Below, in pieces: positions 46,261 through 57,262 of a stretch of DNA of 64,000 bases (position 1 is the stretch's first letter; every line of letters starts with the position of its first letter). Source of the stretch: Lumbricus rubellus (lineage: Eukaryota > Annelida > Clitellata > Crassiclitellata > Lumbricidae); NCBI GenBank assembly GCA_945859605.1, contig OX243816.1:34396580-34460579 (forward strand), in the 5' to 3' direction. The notes beneath the pieces were generated by a model. It was not told the origin of the DNA and did no database searches. It was given only the letters and a program-made list of their open reading frames with translations. Made by a program: the position numbers and the translations under genes.

Positions 46261-46750
46261 TGGTAATTTTGAGAATATAAAACGGGGCCTTTTATGACGT
46301 CACTTCGATCAGGATACAGATCTACTATCATATAATTTCATTAATTTTGAGAATGCAAAACTAGACCCATGCTTATTGTGACGTCACTCTGATTATGATG
46401 CAATTTTTAATATTATAGGCCTATTACAGGTTCACCTCGAGAATTAAAACAACTAGGCCTATTGTAATATTATAGAAGTGCATTTTGATAATATAAACAA
46501 GGCCTACTGTGACGTCACTTTAATTATTATACATATCTACTATTAAAGAAGAGCATTTTGAGAGTATAAACTAGACGAATTGTGACGTCACTTCGATTAT
46601 TGCGCAGATCAACCGTAATAATTTTTGAAACTCATTAATTTTACCAAATCTAAACGAGGTCTATTGTGACGTCACTACGATTACAGTGCACATCTACTAT
46701 AAATTCACTGAGAATACGAAATTAGGCTTAGTGTGACGTCACGCAGATTT
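46261..46750. repeat. Tandem array with six TGACGTCA (CRE) palindromes
   Basis: Units of about 65-130 bp built as TTTTGAGAATATAAAACTAG, GCCTATTGTGACGTCACTTCG, ATTATGATACAGATCTACTAT. Exact TGACGTCA occurs at 46295, 46379, 46510, 46583, 46667 and 46734. The octamer is better conserved than the rest of the unit. Confidence 0.9.
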
Positions 46751-47621
46751 CATTTTGAGATCATATAACTGCAGGGGTGAGCAAGAGATAAAACTAGGTC
46801 AAGTCGACTCGAAGTCGATCGAGTCGACGAAGTCGATCGTCGACCGAGCCAAGTCGATCGAGTCGTGAAAAGGTCGGCGAGTCGACGAAGTCGATCGAGT
46901 CGATCGTCGGCCGAGCCAAGCCGATCGTAGCCCACGACTCAATCGACTGCGGGGTATAGGTGGGGTTATTTATTAATGAAATTTGTCAGTTGTGCACTGT
47001 CACTCCAATATGTGAATTTGAGGCACAAATGATGCCACTAGTGGATGAGAGAAAACTCTGCATGTTAGATTGTACCTGCTTGAAAGTGAAGGAGAAATAA
47101 TGAGCTAGTGTTGAGTCACTTTTGAAGGAGGCAGGTGAATATGGACTACACAGATAAGATAGTTTGGCAGCTGATTCCATTCCTTCGATGCATTATGAAG
47201 CTGAGGATGATGCAGAGGAGGAGGAAGTGGAGGAAGAGGAGGTGGTGGTTTTTAATAGTGACAGTTTTAGTTTGGAGATGATGCTTTAGTGATGGGGTGG
47301 TGATGATGTTTGCGATGTCTCTTTAGGACATTTTAATTCAGGTGATGGTGAAATGAAATGAGTTAATATAATGATGTTGGTGTCATTCCTATCAATTATA
47401 ATATTGAAAATGGAGAATAAGGTGATGTTGATAAAAATACGGTGGCTTGTGAATGATTTTATTGTAGTGTGATTTACGGTTGATTTCGTAATTAATCAGA
47501 AAAATGAATGAACGAGTTTAGAATATTATAGCTTTGAGAATAAATTAAAAACAAGAGAGTGTTCTGGCGGCAAAAGTAAGAGAACCTCTTGTAACGAATC
47601 GAACAAATTTCCTGTTTTCAG

Positions 47622-48184
47622 GCTCTTTTCTAGTTTCGTTCCTGTCCCCAACTTCTACCCACAGCCTCCTCCGCCGCCACCTCCCCCAACCTCTGACCCC
47701 TGTCTCCATGACAACACAACCAACGAGGACGAGCCTCGCTTCATCCTCGACCTTGACCGCCACATGGCAAGGTCATCTCACCCGGGCGGCCCGTTGCATG
47801 CCGGGATGCGTCGGGGATCTACGCCACCCCCTATGGAATCGGAGAGCAGTAACGCCCCGCTGAATCTCACCCTCTCATCGTCCTCGAAGTCTGGTCTCCG
47901 TTCGCCGGTCAGCCGTGACGTCCAGTGCGGTCAGTGGTCCGTGTCGAGAGGGGATCCGCACTACGAGATCACCTGGAGCGCGTCCGATGAGCGGGACTAC
48001 GTCCGGCCGAGCGCGAAGGCGCCGGACTTCTGCAAGACAATGCCCTGCAAGACAATGCCCTCCAACAACAACAACAACAACAATAGACAGCCAACGCAGC
48101 ACAAGATATGGGCGCTGACGAACGACACGAGACCGAGCCCTGCGAAGACCAAACAGGGTACAAGTCCGAGGAAAGTGACCTCAG
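47622..48184 (+). CDS. VGLL4: Vgll4 common exon 3
   Basis: Acceptor TTCCTGTTTTCAG precedes 47622. A second acceptor (TTTTCTAG) 12 bp downstream keeps the frame. Donor CCTCAG|GTGGGA follows 48184. The exon enters in phase 2 and leaves in phase 1, matching its neighbours. It encodes 188 residues: a proline run (QPPPPPPPP), an acidic patch, then PLNLTLSSSSKSG. This last aligns with PLALTKNSLDAS of vertebrate VGLL4, a short conserved element upstream of the TDU motifs. Further on are a 15-base tandem duplication (CKTMP twice) and a short Asn run. The rest is disordered and family-specific. CAGG|GTACAA at 48157 is a weaker in-phase donor. Confidence 0.8.
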
Positions 48185-51100
48185 GTGGGAAAATGACGAT
48201 TACTAAAATTCGTCTTTCTTTGCATGATCTGTTTAAAATAAGCGAAATTTATACGTTTTATTTATATATGTGTCTGAAGCACTTGACATGTGTTGCTTGT
48301 TGGGCTCGGTGATTAATCAGAAGACCCCGAGATGTGTGGATAAATATTTGCTAAGGGCTAAGAGAGAGAGCATCAGTAGAATGCTTAAGTGGTCGTCGTT
48401 GGTCTTAGCAACAGTATTTCCGCGAATTTCTTCCGTTGTGAAGTAAGTTAGACTGCCATGACTCAATCCAGATGCTTTGCCTGCATATATGTCTCTTTCT
48501 ATGGAATGGATGTACACCATCAGTTTATTACATTTTTCTTTCTAACATTCAGTCCATCCTCATCTTTCTCTCGCGTTGGATTCTGCCTTTTTTAATTTGA
48601 TCACACTGGGAGCACTTCTGAAAGGCTTTTTGCTGAGAGAAGCGCTTCATAAATGGTCATATACAATCTATACATGTACACCTCTCTTTGACTGAGTAGC
48701 AATTGCAGAGTGGCTTTAGATGCCATACAGGAAGCTGGACGCAGAAGACTTGCAGTGATAAAAGGATAGTCAGTGTCGCCCTCCTCGTTTATCCAGGCTT
48801 TGGACTGGCACTTGCAGAGCACAACCAATGGCAGAGTTATAAGTGGAGGGTGCACAATAATAAGGTGACCAACCATTAGTAGCTCAGTGTTTTGGCCCTT
48901 TTGGGTTTAACTGTGGATCCCATTGGACACTTTCGAAACAGAGGCTAGTTCGCCTACGTAGGGTTTTGCTACAAATGGGGCCTGAGAACCCAGCTTCGGC
49001 CTTCTGAACATACGTTGATCATACTAGCAACTGTAAGAAAGAGCTGAATTTATCTTTGAAATACTGCTCACCATGCTCAATAGATCTGTGCACTATAGCA
49101 GAAACTGGTTGTGCGTGCTATCTATCTATCCTCAAAGGTGTGCAGGCAGCTCGGAGGTAACATGACTCAATTGGTAAGTTATTTAAATGATGATAGTAGC
49201 ACTCTTGTTTCTGCAGGAATCTTTTCGTTGACTTGGCGAGGATAAATCAATTTGCTGTAGGTATAGTAGTAAAGACTTGCTTGCAACGATAGCACTGCAA
49301 GACCGGCATTGCGTTGGCAAAAAATATTCCAGCTTTCTTTTTTTTGGAGGTGGAAAGGAATTTTGTTATTGATGACTTTATCTTGATAATAATATGATGG
49401 AGACGTCGGTGAAAAGTGATATATTTTGAAATAATCTCGGAGTCTGAAAGGTGTTTATGGGTCGTAGTCTGGCGGAATCTTTGTAAACAAGGATTTTGCT
49501 GTTGGGCAATTGCGTCATTTTGGTGTTATGACGAATAAAAGAGCAACAGTCCCTTGAGCAAAATACTGAAAGTTTGTTTAAGCTCGCAGAACCGACAGAC
49601 CAAAACATAATATGATGCATGTATCATATTTTTGACGTCTACATGCCAGTTTAAGTTTTGTAATACATATAGCAACAGTTATACGATGTCCAGAACTGCG
49701 CTTCAAACTGCCTCAGCAAAGCTACATTTTCTTCAGTTTTGGTGGAGTTCCCTTAGACGTAGAAAATATTTTTTGGTTAGCGTGAGGAGTTAAGTCCACT
49801 GATTCACCGTCATGATAGACTATAAACGAGTACATGAGTTGCACACTGCCAATGGAAATTGTTATTATGTGAGTCCTGCCTTAAGAACTTAGTGAAGTTG
49901 CCAGCATTTCATTGTAGGTATGCCTGGTATAGCGAGTACACCAACTGTTCGCTGTTGATGAGAAAATAATTAATTCACGAAGAGTAGTGATAGCCTAATA
50001 GTTTCAGTTTAAGGACACTGTGTGATAAGTTGATAACAATGATCTTTAGCATCGCCCTCCTCCTTTATCTGGGCTTGGGACTGGCACTCTCGGAGTCTAA
50101 GAAGCTTATGGAGTTGGAAGGAACTGCAATAATGTAAAGTACCAGGTAATGTAATGCAATAGCCTTGCGTGCGTCTGGGATTGGCTGCAGGAGGGACTAG
50201 GTGAGTTTTATGACTGTGCCTATTGTTTTGGCAGAGTCCTTGCGGGAGATTAGTGGTTACATCCGATGTTTGCCACATCTTGCAGCCCTGCCCTGTCCAC
50301 CAAACGACACGCGTACACTACAGCAAGATAAGCCCGTAAACGTTGGAAACCGTATGTACACATTGTACAGTCACTTCCTGTGGGTAGGGGGTATTGTCGG
50401 CGGCCGAAGATGAGGAGAAGTCCTCAGGAGGAGGAGGGGGAGAAGTCCTCGGGAGGAGGGGAGAAGTCCTCTGGAGGAGGGGAGAAGTCTTCGGGAGGAG
50501 GGGGAGAAGTCCTCTGGAGGAGGGGGAGAAGTCATTGGGAAGGGGAGAGAAGTCCTCTGGAGGGGGGGGGAAGAGAAGTCCTCAGGAGGTTGGCAGGCTG
50601 TCAACGTGTCAGATGCATCGGAATGTTTTGTCTCATCTATGATTAATTGCTGGGCTGCTTTGTCGGGTCCCGGTCGATGCCTGCCTGCCCCTCGCCTGCC
50701 TGCGTGGCAAGCCAACAGAGGATATTCGTTCTGCCAACAAAACTCTGTTCCGCTCTGAAGTTTATCGGTCGTTCGGCGGCTTGAGCGTCGTCGTGTGTGG
50801 GCCGTACACGTAGCAGTTTTTTTTGGCTGACGAATAGGCTGAGTTAGGATGCAGTTAGGATGCTAGGAGGGTTGGAAATACCAAAATAATATAGCGTTGT
50901 GTTGCTGTTATTGTGATGTGGCGTTGTTGTTGCCGGCCCGTCAAGATGCGATAAAACATCATTATGATATTATTTCCTTTGGCGGCCGTATCGTGGGTTG
51001 GGGGGGGGGGGGGGTGGTGCATGTCACATAGTTTTCATCATTGAAGAAAGAGAGGGGAAGTACCTTAAGCTAGCCCGAAAAACAGTTCATGGTGTGAGAA

Positions 51101-52299
51101 GAGCTATTACCTTTATTTTCTTCGCCAGCTATTACCTTTATTTTCTTCGCCTTGGCAAATGAGGGTGGGTGGTATGGCGTCTCCCTCGCAACTCGAGCTT
51201 CCCACTGACGTTATAGTCTCTGGACATCTTTTTCTCTCGCTTGGTGTAATCCACTGGGAGTGCCTCTGATTGGTGTACACTGTGAGAGGCGCTATATAAA
51301 TGTATAAATATAATACAGGCAGCGTACTCATTATGTCCGATTTAGCTAGGGGGCGCTAGTGGAGGAGAATTTTGAAACAAAAAATATTTGCTCTGCTGAT
51401 GGGGGATTTGAGCCTCTGATGGTTCAGCAGACTAGCCACTTGTGCTCAGGTCTAGTAAGATGAAGCCTATAGTAGTAGTATACCCACAGGCTGGATTACA
51501 ATGAAGCCGGATTACAATGGGATCCTTTGTTCTCGGCCACACAGTGTGAGAGATCTCGTTTTATAATGGAGCTTGCTTGCCTGGTATGACGAGTTTATGG
51601 CGTGATAAAGACGATTCTCTGGGGGCTGCTTGCAAAGATAACGATTACGTTACGCAAATGCATTATGTAATGCGAGGAAACATTTGTTTTGCACTGCGTG
51701 GAGAAATACTTATGCGTTTTGTAAAAGAAGTATTGTTAGTGGAAAAGCTGTTGAAAGAATCTAGTTTGTTGTGTAGTTTTAGCTGTGCAGCATGTGTTTT
51801 GATCTTTTGTTTGTGTTGCTTACTTTATGAAACTATCCAAAAATAGAGCTGCTTTATAATTAAGGAATTCTATTCGCCTTATTTACGTTTTTGCTGCAAC
51901 TTTCGATTCAGATTGCATTTAGATGAGGCACCTAAGTTGCATTTTAAATCATCTTACTTACTTGGTTAGTGTGTTTGTGCTGAACTTTTTTATATTTTGA
52001 TTGGCAGAATGACTGAATTTATTTTTATTTTTGACTGCATTTCTTTGGGTTTTGACTGTACTTCTGTGCATTTTTGATTGGATTTCTTTGCATATTGACG
52101 ACTTTTTTGCACTTTTACTGAATTTATATGCATTTTTTATATTGAACTTAATGCATTTTTTTACTGAAATTCTTTGCGTTTTTTACTGAACTTCTATGCC
52201 ATTTCTACTGAAGGTGTTTGGATTTTACCCTAACTTCTTTGACTTTTCGGTATAGATGTACGTCTACGGCATTTGACTAGGGTCTGCATTCCGGTGCAG
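48185..52299. other. Vgll4 intron 3, left part
   Basis: No exon recognised. Contains two copies of a dispersed block with the core TCGCCCTCCTC.TTTATC followed by GGGCTTGGGACTGGCACT (about 48775-48820 and 50050-50095), a SINE tail at about 51235-51310, a poly-G run at 51001-51014 and the minisatellite at 50402. Confidence 0.5.
50402..50590. repeat. ~22-bp GA-rich minisatellite, about 8 copies
   Basis: Unit AGAAGTCCTCTGGAGGAGGGG with small length changes. Each unit holds the palindrome CCTC.GGAGG. Both-strand ORFs here are repeat artefacts. Confidence 0.92.
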
Positions 52300-52355
52300 T
52301 TTGCCGGAGGGGTGTGGGGAGTAGTGCCATTGCGTAGTGCTGGTGATGCCACCAT
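52300..52355 (-). repeat. Inverted 56-bp copy of part of Vgll4 exon 4
   Basis: The reverse complement of 52913-52968 (coding DNA in exon 4) with 53 of 56 positions identical. The copy lies in intron 3, about 560 bp upstream of its match and 400 bp before the exon's acceptor. In the transcript the two could pair with 53 Watson-Crick pairs, two G-U pairs and one A-C mismatch. Confidence 0.93.
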
Positions 52356-52525
52356 AGAAGTTTGGTTTGTTTTTGTGAATTTTTTTAACTGGAGCACAGG
52401 ATGAAGATCACGAACTGTGGTTTTGCTCTGAACTGATCATTGACTAATGCCCTCCCTGTACTAGTTGTAGATTTCATTAGTGGTAGGCATCACGTTATCT
52501 CTTTTAACATCCTGGCTTTTTAACA

Positions 52526-52720
52526 GGTTGTCCTGTGTTGTATTTTTGAACGGATTTTTAGCATGTTGTCTTATGTTGTATTTATGACTGGATTTTTGAC
52601 TGGATTTTTGATAGGTTGTCCTGTGTTTTCTTTTTTGACTGGATTTTTAACCGGTTGTCCTGTGTTGTATTTTTTGGCTGGATTTTTTGCCTGTGTTGTA
52701 TTTTTCGGCTGTGTTTTAAA
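52526..52720. repeat. ~38-bp degenerate tandem repeat before exon 4
   Basis: Four to five units of GGTTGTCCTGTGTTGTATTT, TTGACTGGATTTTTA. It ends about 35 bp before the acceptor of exon 4, so its T-rich units lie in the branch-point region. A looser related repeat (TGACTGCATTTCTTTG...) lies at 52020-52220. Confidence 0.85.
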
Positions 52721-52754
52721 CAGGCTTTTAAACTGTGTGCTTTGTTTTCGACAG

Positions 52755-53006
52755 TGGTCACAGTCGAATGTGACAGAGACATTGAGGAGCACTTTCAACG
52801 TTCGCTTGGCAAAGACTACCCCAAGTGCTTGGCGGCCAAGAACAAGCAGAACACTACTACTACCCCAGAGGCACCGACGGCGGCACCAGCACCTCTGGTG
52901 GCACCGGCTATGATGGTGGCATCGCCAGCACTGCGCAATGGCACCACTCCCCACACCCCTCCGGCAAATGTGCCAGAATCCAGCCAAGTCAACGTCACCG
53001 TGTCAG
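52755..53006 (+). CDS. VGLL4: Vgll4 common exon 4, carrying TDU motif 1
   Basis: Acceptor GTTTTCGACAG precedes 52755, and an in-phase alternative lies 9 bp on. Donor GTCAG|GTAGGC follows 53006. Phase 1 in and out. It encodes the first Tondu motif at 52781-52819, IEEHFQRSLGKDY, which aligns with VEEHFRRSLGKNY, TDU1 of human VGLL4. In this family the TDU helix binds the surface of TEAD transcription factors and competes with YAP/TAZ, repressing Hippo-pathway targets. A Thr/Pro/Ala-rich linker follows (about 52855-53003), part of which is duplicated in inverted orientation in the preceding intron. Confidence 0.93.
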
Positions 53007-53930
53007 GTAGGCCATCGCAAGTGCTGGTTGTTATTGCAGTCAGGATAGGCTTCAATGAAGTTGCTTTCTTGGTTTTTTTTGTAGTTCTGTGTGATGTACT
53101 GTACAGTGTGCGGCTCTTGAAAGGTGTTCTAGATCGAGACCAGTAATAAAGGAACTATACTGCCTTGCATTACAATGCACTAACACGCTACCGCCTGATC
53201 TTAGAATCTTAGACAATATACGGTGCTGTTCTGGAATGCTTTGTTACCTAATCTTTTTTTTCATTGCTTCGAGTATTTTTTGTTTATTTGTAGTCGGCTG
53301 CATTGGAGGGGAGGGAGCTGGGGTGGGAAGGGAGGAAATATCATCGGTGGTGTTACCTATGCAGAAATGCTTTGAATTTAAGATCTAACGGCTTTCTGCG
53401 TAGTTTTCTTCCAGGCTTTGCTCCAGCTTATCTTCAAGAGTATATGTGTTGCAGGACTCTCATTCATGCTTAGCTGCTTCTTCCTTTCCTCTGAATTGTG
53501 TCCTGCTTGGCTGAGCTATCTCACCAGTCCAGTAATAATTAAAGTTTCACTGTGGTCCGTGTGGAATAAGTTGTCCAGTAAACTGTGACATGAATGAACT
53601 CTTAGAATTGTGTGAGTCCTGACATAAACTGGATATTCGTGAGAGACGATAAATGCCACCCATCTGATATTAAGGCCTAAAAAGCTGCAGTCCATTCTGC
53701 ACTCTTCCATGCTGCTTGTCTGATGTCCCTGAATGTTTGTGTGCGTGCGCACGTGTGTGTGTGGATAAAAATAATTATCTGCGTTTAACATCACTTTTGT
53801 AACTTTTGTACAATTATAACGATAATGATAGCGTATTTTCTTATGTGTGCTTTGAATATTTTATCTGTGCTTTTTGCGTATGATTTGTTAAAAAGCAAGC
53901 CTAACGAGAAAGTTGTTTTTTTTCGTCCAG

Positions 53931-54109
53931 GTTCAGTTGATGACCATTTCGCCAAGTCGCTTGGCCAGACTTGGACTCGACTAAAGTCGCAGACGAGTCA
54001 GACGTCGCCGGAAGCGAAGTCGCCGGAGCCTGGTTCGGTCGATGACCATTTCGCGAAGGCTCTCGGCGAGACATGGTTCAAACTACGTGTCAAGAAAGAG
54101 GGTACATGA
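53931..54109 (+). CDS. VGLL4: Vgll4 terminal coding exon 5, carrying TDU motifs 2 and 3
   Basis: Acceptor TTTTCGTCCAG precedes 53931 in phase 1, and TGA is at 54107-54109. Two Tondu motifs lie in tandem: VDDHFAKSLGQTWTRLK at 53936-53986 and VDDHFAKALGETWFKLR at 54038-54088. They are separated by 17 residues rich in Ser, Thr, Gln and Pro. Both match TDU2 of vertebrate VGLL4 (VDDHFAKALGDTW), so the second motif has been duplicated. With TDU1 in the previous exon, this protein has three TEAD-binding motifs. The C-terminus stops soon after motif 3 (KKEGT), without the Ser-rich tail of the human protein. A GAGG|GTACAT near the end might allow a further exon, but the in-frame stop makes this unnecessary. 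Confidence 0.95.
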
Positions 54110-55398
54110 GTCGAAGAACCCATGCCAACGTGCCCCTCTCTCCCCCAATGTCTGTCTCTCTGTCCTTGGTTAGAAAGGAAGGCGTTCCTGAAGTGTCGTC
54201 ATCCAAAGTCATCCTCGTCTAGTCTATTTTCCGTGTTCATCTGTATGCGTCCGGAGTTCCTGCAATGGTGCGGTGGTGCAAGACCTTGCTGCCGCAGTCC
54301 GTGGTGCAATGGGCTTTTGGCGTGACTCAGAAAAAGACGCTATATAAATTGATGTCTGGTTTTCGTTGCGTTTTAACGGGACTTTGTTATTGTACTCTTT
54401 CTGTTGAGGCGCGTAGAATCGTTGAATCGTGACAATCAAAATCGATGTTTGCTGAATATAGAAAATCATTGAACAGTTTTCTTATAGGGAATTTGAGGGG
54501 GGAACATGGTTGTATCGGTAACCAGTTTTTCGGTAAATTTAGATACATGCCATAGCTTGACCATCGAAAAGTGGAAGCTTAAACCTTGAACCTTTTTCAT
54601 GTGGTTCAGGCACGACAACTACACTTGTTCAACTTAAACCAGATACTGGTGTAGATACTATTATGGCCATTTGCAGTAAATCTATCGCAGGCTGTTGTGT
54701 CGAACTATCTATATATATTCTGCACAGTGTTGGTGACTGATTGCTAGACAGTCTTGTGGCCACGCTAATTTTATTGTATGCAATCGACGTTGAAAATTTA
54801 CAATGTAGAAAAATATTGACGTTGTAATATTTCGGTGCTGTGATTCCGGTATCATCCGCATGGTATTGGTAAATGTGGATTGCTGGATATCTATTTCATT
54901 TCGTGGCTAGTGTGAGCTGGCTATGACATTCTACGCTGTTGTAACAGTGTATACTTATTTAGCACAAGTGCTCGTAAACGGGTAAGCCGTGAAATTGATC
55001 CATAGGAATCTATGGACGCTGGTGAAACTGTTGGTGTAAACTACTACTGTTTTGCCCGGTAAACAGTGTAAGGCAGAATAGGCCGAGTGTAAATGTTTTA
55101 CAGCGGATGTCGGTATATATCAGTGCTGGTAAGATGTTGTAAATTGTTACATGAAAACTGGTAATAACATTATAGGGAGTGGTTGTTTTATTTATCCGAT
55201 GCTACCCTTATGGCGACCGTGACTATGAATTTTACATGTGCCCATGCATCAATCGTACTAATGTTGATGCATTTATCCATTCATCTGCGTACCTCGTAAG
55301 TCCCCATAATTATAATTATCCATCCAATCTTTCATCTCTAAATTCAATTATCCATTCATCTAACTCTGTGCTCATCTATCTATTCTTTTTCTTCCACC
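54110..55398 (+). other. Probable Vgll4 3' UTR and downstream DNA
   Basis: No ORF of note. A SINE tail (GACGCTATATAAATTGATG) is at about 54335-54355. The nearest canonical AATAAA I found is at 56224-56229, so the true cleavage site is unknown. Confidence 0.35.
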
Positions 55399-55632
55399 CA
55401 TCATTTCAGGGTTTAATACACATGGTGCAGTTCTTGACAAGTTGTGCAGTTATACATGAACTTGTGTAGTTGTAGAAACACTTGTGTAGTTGTAGAAACA
55501 CTTGTGTAGTTGTAGAAACACTTCTGTGCAGCTGGAAATTCTAAAGAGGGTCATGGTCATCCGACTGAGAATTAAGCGAAAGAAGAAATTATGCAGTTCT
55601 GAAATAATTCCTGAAAAAACCCTGCATCATTT
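55399..55632. mobile_element. hAT-like MITE, 218 bp, with 8-bp target duplication
   Basis: Starts CAGGGTTTAATACAC and ends AAAAAACCCTG (element 55407-55624). The exact duplication CATCATTT lies at 55399-55406 and 55625-55632. It contains three tandem 20-bp copies of ACTTGTGTAGTTGTAGAAAC at about 55460-55520. Same family as 61959-62163. Confidence 0.9.
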
Positions 55633-55756
55633 CATCCACGCATTGATCATCTATCCATCGTTTCTGCCGCCTTTTATTTCTCCACCCATCATTTATTCCA
55701 CACCCTTCTTTCCTCCATACATTTCTTCCTCCCATCATTCTTACACCGTAGGTCCG

Positions 55757-55930
55757 TAATGCGAAGGTTCGAGGTTCAAATCCACCTTGCCGCGTAGGTT
55801 GGCAAGTCCTTCACTCACAATAATGCTCAGCGCTTCGGCGTGAAACTCCGATACAGTGTCTGCTCTGCATTCAGGAGCGCTTATGAGTAGTGAGAGCTTG
55901 AAGGGGCGCTATAACAAGTGGACATACAAA
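55757..55930 (+). mobile_element. tRNA-derived SINE, family 1, head truncated
   Basis: Starts in the B-box region (GAAGGTTCGAGGTTCAAATCC) and runs through the shared body to GGGGCGCTATAACAAGTGG. It closely matches 15930-16080. Confidence 0.75.
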
Positions 55931-56679
55931 CATTCATGTTTGCATATTATTTTGAAAATTATTAAGATATCCACTGGCCTATTCACTCTCTATCCTCGTC
56001 GTTTATGTGTCCATTGATAATCGCCAACAAAGGAAGCAATCCACGGCGCTACATTGCTCACGTACTTTAAGAAATTATTAGAAAAATAGAACATTTGTTT
56101 ATAATTAATTATTTAATTATGCATTTAGAATCTATTCAAAAAGACCGAGACGGTCGAGTTGTCCATCCATTCGGTAGGGGCGCCACATGTCAATGCCTTG
56201 AGTCATTTTTTGATGAGTTGACCAATAAAATTCTCCCGCGTTAAAATCTTCTCTAATTAATACGTGAACAACTCTGATCGATGTTGGAAAACTACATTAA
56301 TTTTTCTCAACCAGATTGACTTCAAGGACCGTCGATAGAATAGAGTCGGTGTGTACAGTTAGATGGTGGCTAATAAAAGATATAGTATAGATATGAAATT
56401 CAGACAAGCAACATAGGGCTACGTTGATCGAGTAGGTTTCTTGAATCAGAGTGAGAATTGCGTAGAAGTTGTGGGTTTAAACCCCCAGTCTTTATTAGAA
56501 CCGCTGTTTTTCCTTCCCCCCCCCCCACAATTCTATGATCCACCCCCGCACAGTTATTTTTCCACAATTCTCACTCTTGGCACCAAATAAGTCGATAGAA
56601 TGAATGAACAATGAGAAATGTTTCGAACCACTGGAATTTAACCTATAACATGCTTAACAGTTCAATTTTCTTAGCTTGC
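55931..56679. other. Intergenic DNA, no gene seen
   Basis: AT-rich. A SINE-tail-like GTAGGGGCGCCACATG at about 56174, AATAAA at 56224-56229, and a short poly-C run at about 56517-56527. Confidence 0.4.
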
Positions 56680-57262
56680 TCCACACCCTCCATTTCGCCC
56701 TCTTCCTCCACACCCTCCATTTCGCCCTCTTCCTCCACACCCTCCATTTCGCTCTCTTCCTCCACACCCTCCATTTCGCCCTCTTCCTCCACACCCTCCA
56801 TTTCGCCCTCTTCCTCCACACCCTCCATTTCGCTCTCTTCCTCCACACCCTCCATTTCGCTCTCTTCCTCCACACCCTCCATTTCGCTCTCTTCCTCCAC
56901 ACCCTCCATTTCGCCCTCTTCCTCCACACCCTCCATTTCGCCCTCTTCCTCCACACCCTCCATTTCGCTCTCTTCCTCCACACCCTCCATTTCGCTCTCT
57001 TCCTCCACACCCTCCATTTCGCTCTCTTCCTCCACACCCTCCATTTCGCTCTCTTCCTCCACACCCTCCATTTCGCCCTGTTTCTCCACACCCTCCATTT
57101 CGCTCTCTTCCTCCACACCCTCCATTTTGCTCTCTTCCTCCACACCCTCCATTTCGCCCTGTTTCTCCACACCCTCCATTTCGCTCTCTTTCTCCACACC
57201 CTCCATTTTGCTCTCTTCCTCCACACCCTCCATTTCGCTCTCTTTCGCCATACCCTCCATTT
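56680..57262. repeat. 27-bp minisatellite, about 21 copies
   Basis: Unit CTCCACACCCTCCATTTCGC followed by CCTCTTC. Units differ mainly at one C/T position and an occasional TTT for TCC or CTGTTTC variant. Because 27 is divisible by three and the unit lacks stops in most frames, long ORFs appear in five frames (for example STPSISPSS on + and EGVEEESEM on -). None has non-repeat coding sequence around it. Confidence 0.97.

Larger units (their letters stand above)
45492..46966. mobile_element. DNA transposon with GTCGATCGA arrays and 8-bp target duplication
   Basis: Element 45500-46958 (1459 bp). The perfect inverted ends are TATACCCCGCAGTCGA and TCGACTGCGGGGTATA. The exact duplication GGTGGGGT is at 45492-45499 and 46959-46966. 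Subterminal arrays of GTCGATCGA/GAGTCGATCG fill 45511-45725 and 46797-46945. The interior carries a hAT-like MITE (45910-46209) and a tandem array with six TGACGTCA sites. There is no transposase. It lies in Vgll4 intron 2. Confidence 0.88.
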
